Positions 5,822 through 9,422 of a stretch of DNA of 9,422 nt are shown here, piece by piece. Origin of the DNA: UBA1425 sp045537495 (GTDB taxonomy: Bacteria; Bacillota; Clostridia; Oscillospirales; Acutalibacteraceae); NCBI GenBank assembly GCA_045537495.1, contig JAZSPN010000053.1, forward strand, positions 1 through 9,422, in the 5' to 3' direction. A program made the position numbers and the translations under genes. Below the pieces are notes generated by a model. It was not told where the DNA came from and did not search any database. It saw nothing but the letters and a program-made list of their open reading frames with translations. How positions within the stretch are numbered: position 1 is the first letter of the stretch; the number at the start of each line of letters is the position of its first letter.

Positions 5822-6235
5822 TTACAAAACCATCAACAGCGTTCCTGCACCGATAAGAAAACATCCGATAAGAGATTTTACCGTGAACTGTTCGTGCAGA
5901 AATACAAATGCCAGAATCAGCGTAAACACGACGCTCAGCTTGTCAACGGGCACAACTTTGGAGGCTTCACCCAGCTGCAACGCCTTGTAATAGCATATCC
6001 ACGAAGCTCCCGTTGCCAGTCCCGACAGAATCAGGAATATCCAGCTTTTTTTGCTGATTTCCGTAATTCCGCCCTGTGCATTGGTGAGAAAAACCATTCC
6101 CCACGCCATGACAACCACAACCACCGTTCTGACAGCTGTTGCAAGATTTGAGTTTACGCCGTCAATACCTATTTTGGCAAGAATCGATGTCAGTGCCGCG
6201 AATACGGCGGACATCAATGCAAGTATAAACCACAT
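5822..6235 (-). CDS. EamA/DMT-superfamily membrane protein, single-domain
   Basis: A 137-residue integral membrane protein with about five spans (residues 2-21, 32-52, 65-83, 95-113 and 118-136), equal to one EamA unit. Conserved features are the paired GATG-like stretch (SGLATGASWICYYKALQLGEAS, 71-92), the following VVPVDKLSVVFT and FLHEQFT (112-118). Most DMT exporters have two fused EamA units, so this one must dimerise to transport; substrate unknown. I chose the ATG at 6235, six bases after GGGGTG; an in-frame GTG at 6244 lies within that site. It has its own promoter and terminator, so it is probably transcribed alone, with read-through possible from the methyltransferase gene 42 bp upstream. 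A conserved partner is not visible. Confidence 0.88.
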   Translation of the reverse strand: MWFILALMSAVFAALTSILAKIGIDGVNSNLATAVRTVVVVVMAWGMVFLTNAQGGITEISKKSWIFLILSGLATGASWICYYKALQLGEASKVVPVDKLSVVFTLILAFVFLHEQFTVKSLIGCFLIGAGTLLMVL

Positions 6236-6252
6236 CAGAATCACCCCGATTG

Positions 6253-6281
6253 ATTATATCAGGCAAGAAACAGAAAATCAA
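6253..6281 (-). promoter_or_regulatory. Sigma-A-type promoter of the EamA gene
   Basis: The minus strand carries TTGATT (6281-6276), a 17-bp spacer and TATAAT (6258-6253) with an upstream TGA extension, the same design as the ARH operon promoter. The -35 overlaps the stop codon of the methyltransferase gene. A start near 6246 would give an extremely short leader, placing the ribosome binding site at the 5' end of the mRNA. Confidence 0.75.
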
Positions 6282-6871
6282 GGAGAGACAAAAACAAATA
6301 TAATTGCAAATTCCGTTTCGGCTTCTTCGAGAAGTCTGAGATTTGCATTTTTTGCATATTCCTTTATTTCCTCCGCACTGTCGGGATAGACTCTGATTCT
6401 CGATGTTCCCGTGTCAATAAATTCATCCCGATTTTTATCGACGGACAGCAGAAATAATCCGTCAGCGTTCAATATGTCCGAAACAATGCAGAACGCCTTT
6501 TGCTTCTCTTTGATGTGCATAAAGGTAAGGCTCGAATATACCGTGTCGAAGGTTTTCGAAAATTTATGTTCAAGGAAATCGCCACATATAATTTCAGCAT
6601 TTTCGGCACCGATGTTTTTCTTTGCCAGCTCAACGGTCTTTTCCGAGATGTCGATTCCCGTGAAGCTCTCAACGTGCGGTGCGACCTTAACTGCAATTCT
6701 GCCCGTGCCGACACCGATTTCGAGAACGGATTTCTCCTGATTGAGCTTCATTTTATCGATAAAAAGCTGTCCGTCCCACTTATCCATATACTCTTTGAGA
6801 GGCTTCGGATCGTGAACGGGATCCTGCCCTTCCAGTGCCAGAATATCATAATGCCGTGAAACTTCATTCAT
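6278..6871 (-). CDS. Class I SAM-dependent methyltransferase
   Basis: A 197-residue soluble Rossmann-fold methyltransferase. VLEIGVGTGRIA (49-60) is motif I for S-adenosylmethionine binding, GIDIS (72-76) carries the acidic residue that normally binds the ribose hydroxyls, GDFLEHKF (97-104) is the next motif, and FDTVYSSLTFMHI (108-120) is the motif IV-like segment. The N-terminal 48 residues probably form the substrate-side cap. The ATG at 6871 follows AAGGAGAATC. It starts 21 bp after the 140-residue unknown gene. The substrate, small molecule or macromolecule, cannot be read from the sequence. Neighbours do not include a recognisable biosynthetic pathway. Confidence 0.9.
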   Translation of the reverse strand: MNEVSRHYDILALEGQDPVHDPKPLKEYMDKWDGQLFIDKMKLNQEKSVLEIGVGTGRIAVKVAPHVESFTGIDISEKTVELAKKNIGAENAEIICGDFLEHKFSKTFDTVYSSLTFMHIKEKQKAFCIVSDILNADGLFLLSVDKNRDEFIDTGTSRIRVYPDSAEEIKEYAKNANLRLLEEAETEFAIIFVFVSP

Positions 6872-6892
6872 GCGGATTCTCCTTTTTAACTA

Positions 6893-7315
6893 TCAATCCC
6901 AGTAAAACTCAACAAAATCCGTTGTCAGTTCAAGACGAACGATCGACATGGAACACAGCTCGATAATCATCGTCCGATATCCGACATAATGGCTCAGATA
7001 CTCAAGCCTTTTCTCAATGCCTGTCATCTTTTTTAGTGCCGAATTATCCACACACTTGAAATAGCCGTTATTTGCAAAAAGCTTTACGGGCGTGTGCCAT
7101 TCAAAAACACTGAAATCCTCATCCGCAAGATGAATTTTTATCACAAGAGATTTTGCATCAGGTCTGTTGTATTTAATCGAATCGTGATATCCGATACCGT
7201 CTTCAAAGTTAAAAACCATGAAGCCGTTTTCAACGGTTATACTGTCAATTATGCAGTCATGAGGAACGGGCATTGTCGGCAATGTTTCTCCGTTCAGATA
7301 ATATGTTTCAACCAT
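6893..7315 (-). CDS. Unrecognised 140-residue protein between GH78 and methyltransferase genes
   Basis: No family recognised. The 140-residue protein has no signal peptide or membrane span and looks mostly beta-stranded, with alternating hydrophobic segments such as SITVENGFMVFNFEDG (25-40) and SLVIKIHL (56-63), and an aromatic, acidic C-terminus (VRLELTTDFVEFYWD). This pattern is common among small soluble ligand-binding or immunity-like proteins of Firmicutes, but that is only an impression. I chose the ATG at 7315, which has AGGAGTTC spaced correctly; a GTG at 7339 that overlaps the GH78 stop has no ribosome binding site. The gene sits 20 bp after the GH78 gene and 21 bp before the methyltransferase, so all three are probably on one mRNA. 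Confidence 0.75.
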   Translation of the reverse strand: MVETYYLNGETLPTMPVPHDCIIDSITVENGFMVFNFEDGIGYHDSIKYNRPDAKSLVIKIHLADEDFSVFEWHTPVKLFANNGYFKCVDNSALKKMTGIEKRLEYLSHYVGYRTMIIELCSMSIVRLELTTDFVEFYWD

Positions 7316-7335
7316 GAAAAGAACTCCTATCTTTA

Positions 7336-8796
7336 TCACAAGTCATATTTGCGTATAAAATATGACGGTGTACAGCTCCACGCATGGCAAAGACTGTTTG
7401 CCTTTCTGTCGTTGTAGGGAGAAAAATCGGGATCTTCGGGCACATAGGCTTCGAAGAAGGTATCTGCACCGAGATCAACCATTCCTCCCCAGAATTTTTT
7501 CAGATACTGCACCGCACCGTCTTTCATTCCGAGTTTAAGCATGGCCTCCGTAACATAGTGTCGCATATACGGTGTAACGGGCTGCTTCGCCTTATCATCA
7601 TCGAGGCAGTGAAGCAGTATTTCTTTCGCCTCTTCCCCGCCTGTTACACCGCCGAGAATCATCCATACCTGCGAATGAACGCTGAACTGTCCGTTGTCGG
7701 TGTCATTTATAAATGCGTTCACATTTTCATCGTAGAGATGTTTTTTACAAGCGGAACGTACCTTTTCAAGTATCGACGAATACTTTTCGGCATCCCCGTC
7801 ACCGATGGCTTTCAATAAATCCGAAAAATGCTCAAGAGTATAAAGATATACGCCCTGCAAGGCGGTCAGCTTTTCGAGTCCCGGACACCAGTCGATGAAC
7901 GAAAACCAACCGTCCTGCATCGTGACAATCAGGTTTTCGTCGAGTAGTGCTTCGAAGCTGTCAAGCTGTGATTTACATATCGGCAAAAGGTCGTTTACAA
8001 CACCGATGTCGGCAGTATGTTCGTAGTAATCGCACACGGTAACAACGAACAAAAGCGCATAATCCGCAATATGCGCTTCACCCGAATTGTAATAAGGTGT
8101 TTCGTAAACGTACGACGGCAAAAATCCGAGATTATTGCACTCTCCCGCCGCAAAAAGATATAAGCATCTTTTGACAATTTCAAGATTTTTGAAGGTGTAA
8201 TAGTTTGTCAGCGCTTCAAGACGGAGATCGCCTATCCAAAGCCTTCGGTCACGCTTCGGACCGTCTTCGAAGAAGGTCTGCATACATTCTCTCAGGGTAT
8301 TTGTTGCAACGACATCGATCTTTTCAAGCGATGTGTCCTTTGTATCGGAAGGCATAAGAACAGATGTATCCGCACTCGTTGATGCGGTGAATCTGAAATC
8401 GAAAAGCCTTATGGGCGCATTAGTTTTGTCAACCGTGATTTTAATATATCTGCAAGCATACCTCCTTCGCATATCCGTTTTCTGCGGATAGTCAAGATAG
8501 ATTATTTCTTCCTGCAACCATGTTTCAGAAACATTGCCGTTATACTCGGACAAGTCATCGTTAATTTCCCTCATATCTTCACCGAATCTTATTATCAGCC
8601 GTACGGGAGCATCGATAAATCTTCCGACATTGTCAAAGCTGAACGAAAAATGACCTACAACGTGCCTTGCGAAGTCGAGAATGACACTGTCACCGCTCGA
8701 TGCACAAAATTCAGTCACATCGGGAGTAAGTACGGTAAATCTGAGTTTCGGGTAGTTTTCCTGAGCCTTGCTCAAAAAGTAATTTTTATCTTTCAT
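7336..8796 (-). CDS. Compact cytoplasmic GH78 alpha-L-rhamnosidase-like glycosidase
   Basis: A 486-residue enzyme of the six-hairpin (alpha/alpha)6 barrel class. Residues about 35-140 form a beta-sandwich with the rhamnosidase pattern VILDFARHVVGHF (38-50), and the barrel follows from about 158. DGPKRDRRLWIGD (178-190) matches the family motif: D178, D183 and D190 align with the catalytic acidic residues known from Bacillus RhaB, with Asp instead of Glu at the second. FIDWCPG (300-306), WGGMVDLGADTFFE with E449 as the likely general base, and HAWSCTP (471-477) complete the active site. It lacks a signal peptide, so it should act on imported L-rhamnosides. Typical GH78 enzymes are 700-1000 residues; here the extra N-terminal domains and the usual C-terminal beta domain are missing. 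The only ATG start (8796) has a weak site (AAGTGAG, 11 bases away). No rhamnose catabolic gene or sugar transporter is in the window. Confidence 0.88.
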   Translation of the reverse strand: MKDKNYFLSKAQENYPKLRFTVLTPDVTEFCASSGDSVILDFARHVVGHFSFSFDNVGRFIDAPVRLIIRFGEDMREINDDLSEYNGNVSETWLQEEIIYLDYPQKTDMRRRYACRYIKITVDKTNAPIRLFDFRFTASTSADTSVLMPSDTKDTSLEKIDVVATNTLRECMQTFFEDGPKRDRRLWIGDLRLEALTNYYTFKNLEIVKRCLYLFAAGECNNLGFLPSYVYETPYYNSGEAHIADYALLFVVTVCDYYEHTADIGVVNDLLPICKSQLDSFEALLDENLIVTMQDGWFSFIDWCPGLEKLTALQGVYLYTLEHFSDLLKAIGDGDAEKYSSILEKVRSACKKHLYDENVNAFINDTDNGQFSVHSQVWMILGGVTGGEEAKEILLHCLDDDKAKQPVTPYMRHYVTEAMLKLGMKDGAVQYLKKFWGGMVDLGADTFFEAYVPEDPDFSPYNDRKANSLCHAWSCTPSYFIRKYDL

Positions 8797-8898
8797 ATAA
8801 TAAACATCTCACTTCATTTGTTGTTCTTTTCATAGGCTGTATCGGCCCGCCTCTCCGTAACGGGAAATTCTGCAAGTGTGTTCATATCCTCACCCATA

Positions 8899-9243
8899 TC
8901 AGGCTGAAACGGAAGACGGATTAACATCAATAACCTTTCTGACAGCCTGTGAATACACATTCCATTCTTCCTTAACATCACGAAGCTGTTTAAGTCCTTT
9001 TTTTGTAATCTTGTAATACTTTCTTTTTCTGCCTTCAACCTCCGTAATATAAGACTTCACATAACCGTTGGCTTCAAAATTGTGTAGAATGGGATATAAC
9101 GTGCCTTCCTTGAACATAAAAGTATTATCACTTCTTTCGGCAATACGCTTTATTATCATGTATCCGTAAAGCTCTTCTTTTTCAAGCACCGACAAAATCA
9201 GCATCGCACTGCTGCCTTTTGTGAGTTCTTTTTTTATGTTCAT
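8899..9243 (-). CDS. PadR-family transcriptional regulator
   Basis: A 114-residue winged-helix DNA-binding protein of the short PadR type (subfamily with a single C-terminal dimerisation helix). GSSAMLILSVLEKEELYGYMI (11-31) followed by FKEGTLYPILHNFEANGYV (44-62) is the signature PadR helix-turn-helix and recognition helix, and GRKRKYYKITKKGLKQL (71-87) is the wing. The C-terminal helix (88-108) should dimerise. The ATG at 9243 follows GGGAGGAAAAG. Short PadR regulators usually repress their own promoter and an adjacent membrane or transporter gene. Here the next gene in the same direction is the GH78 glycosidase, 102 bp away, which makes it the most likely local target by inference. I find no convincing promoter or operator upstream. 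Confidence 0.93.
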   Translation of the reverse strand: MNIKKELTKGSSAMLILSVLEKEELYGYMIIKRIAERSDNTFMFKEGTLYPILHNFEANGYVKSYITEVEGRKRKYYKITKKGLKQLRDVKEEWNVYSQAVRKVIDVNPSSVSA

Positions 9244-9422
9244 TTACTTTTCCTCCCATAAAAATATACTTTTGTAAACAGGAATAAATATGGTTTTGGA
9301 AGGAAGATTTCCGCCACAGCATCGTTAAAAATCCTTGAAACAGCCACGTATTTCTTCCGATTTTTGCCTTGCCGTGACAAAAATCTTCTCTTACAAAACT
9401 GCTGTGCATCTGAAATGAAGCA
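9244..9422. other. Right-edge intergenic region with no supported gene
   Basis: Apart from the PadR ribosome binding site (9246-9258) I see no coding region with a credible start. An imperfect inverted repeat, GATTTTTG (9359-9366) with CAAAAATC (9378-9385), lies here without a U-tract. AT-rich DNA just upstream of PadR, including AAAAGTATATTTTT, may hold its promoter, but no -35/-10 pair is convincing. Confidence 0.5.

Noticed and set aside
8814..9038. Minus-strand reading frame of 74 codons between the PadR and GH78 genes
   Set aside because: It overlaps the end of the PadR gene in another frame. Its internal ATGs at 8894 and 8882 lack properly spaced ribosome binding sites, and the peptide resembles nothing I know. 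A remnant of a lost PadR-linked gene cannot be excluded, but it is not supported.
9359..9385. Inverted repeat GATTTTTG/CAAAAATC as a terminator
   Set aside because: No U-tract follows on either strand and the loop is 11 bases. With no gene ending nearby in the window, there is no reason to call termination.
9182..9409. Minus-strand reading frame across the start of PadR and the right edge
   Set aside because: It overlaps the PadR start out of frame, has no ribosome binding site and has a composition unlike the real genes.

Overview
The window reads as chromosomal DNA from a low-to-moderate GC Gram-positive anaerobe, most likely a gut Clostridia of the Oscillospiraceae/Ruminococcus type. This is inferred from strong AGGAGG-type ribosome binding sites, intrinsic terminators with U-tracts, sigma-A-like promoters, and the gene mix: a paired ECF sigma and membrane partner, PadR, GH78 and many small membrane proteins. 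All twelve supported genes lie on the minus strand, so transcription runs from high to low coordinates. I see no tRNA, rRNA, CRISPR array, transposon or prophage gene.

From the right edge: 9244-9422 holds no gene that I can support. A PadR-type regulator (8899-9243) comes first. It is followed by a compact cytoplasmic GH78 alpha-L-rhamnosidase-like enzyme (7336-8796), an unrecognised 140-residue protein (6893-7315) and a class I methyltransferase (6278-6871). The last three are only about 20 bp apart and probably co-transcribed. A single-domain EamA/DMT membrane protein (5822-6235) then has its own promoter and a clear terminator.

The next unit runs from a well-formed extended -10 promoter at 5723-5751 to a hairpin at 3010-3041. 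It encodes five proteins in tight order: a 2-TM membrane protein, a YbjQ/UPF0145 protein, an ADP-ribosylglycohydrolase, a HEAT-like helical protein and another 2-TM protein. This is the best candidate for an undescribed multi-gene module. The promoters of this operon and of the EamA gene share the same -35, the same 17-bp spacing and an identical 14-bp element over the -10, which hints at common control.

The left third holds two units. An ECF sigma factor (2374-2928) overlaps a membrane-anchored probable anti-sigma or sensor protein (1548-2387); an ECF-like promoter lies upstream and a good terminator downstream. Next comes a PqqD-like domain fused to an M50 membrane zinc protease (469-1440), overlapping a 4-TM membrane protein (80-481) and ending in a terminator. 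The PqqD/M50 fusion resembles RiPP maturation proteins, but no precursor peptide or radical SAM enzyme lies inside the window.

Several starts were moved inward from an upstream in-frame start (mostly GTG) to the ATG that follows the better ribosome binding site. All functional calls rest on motif reading, with no database search.
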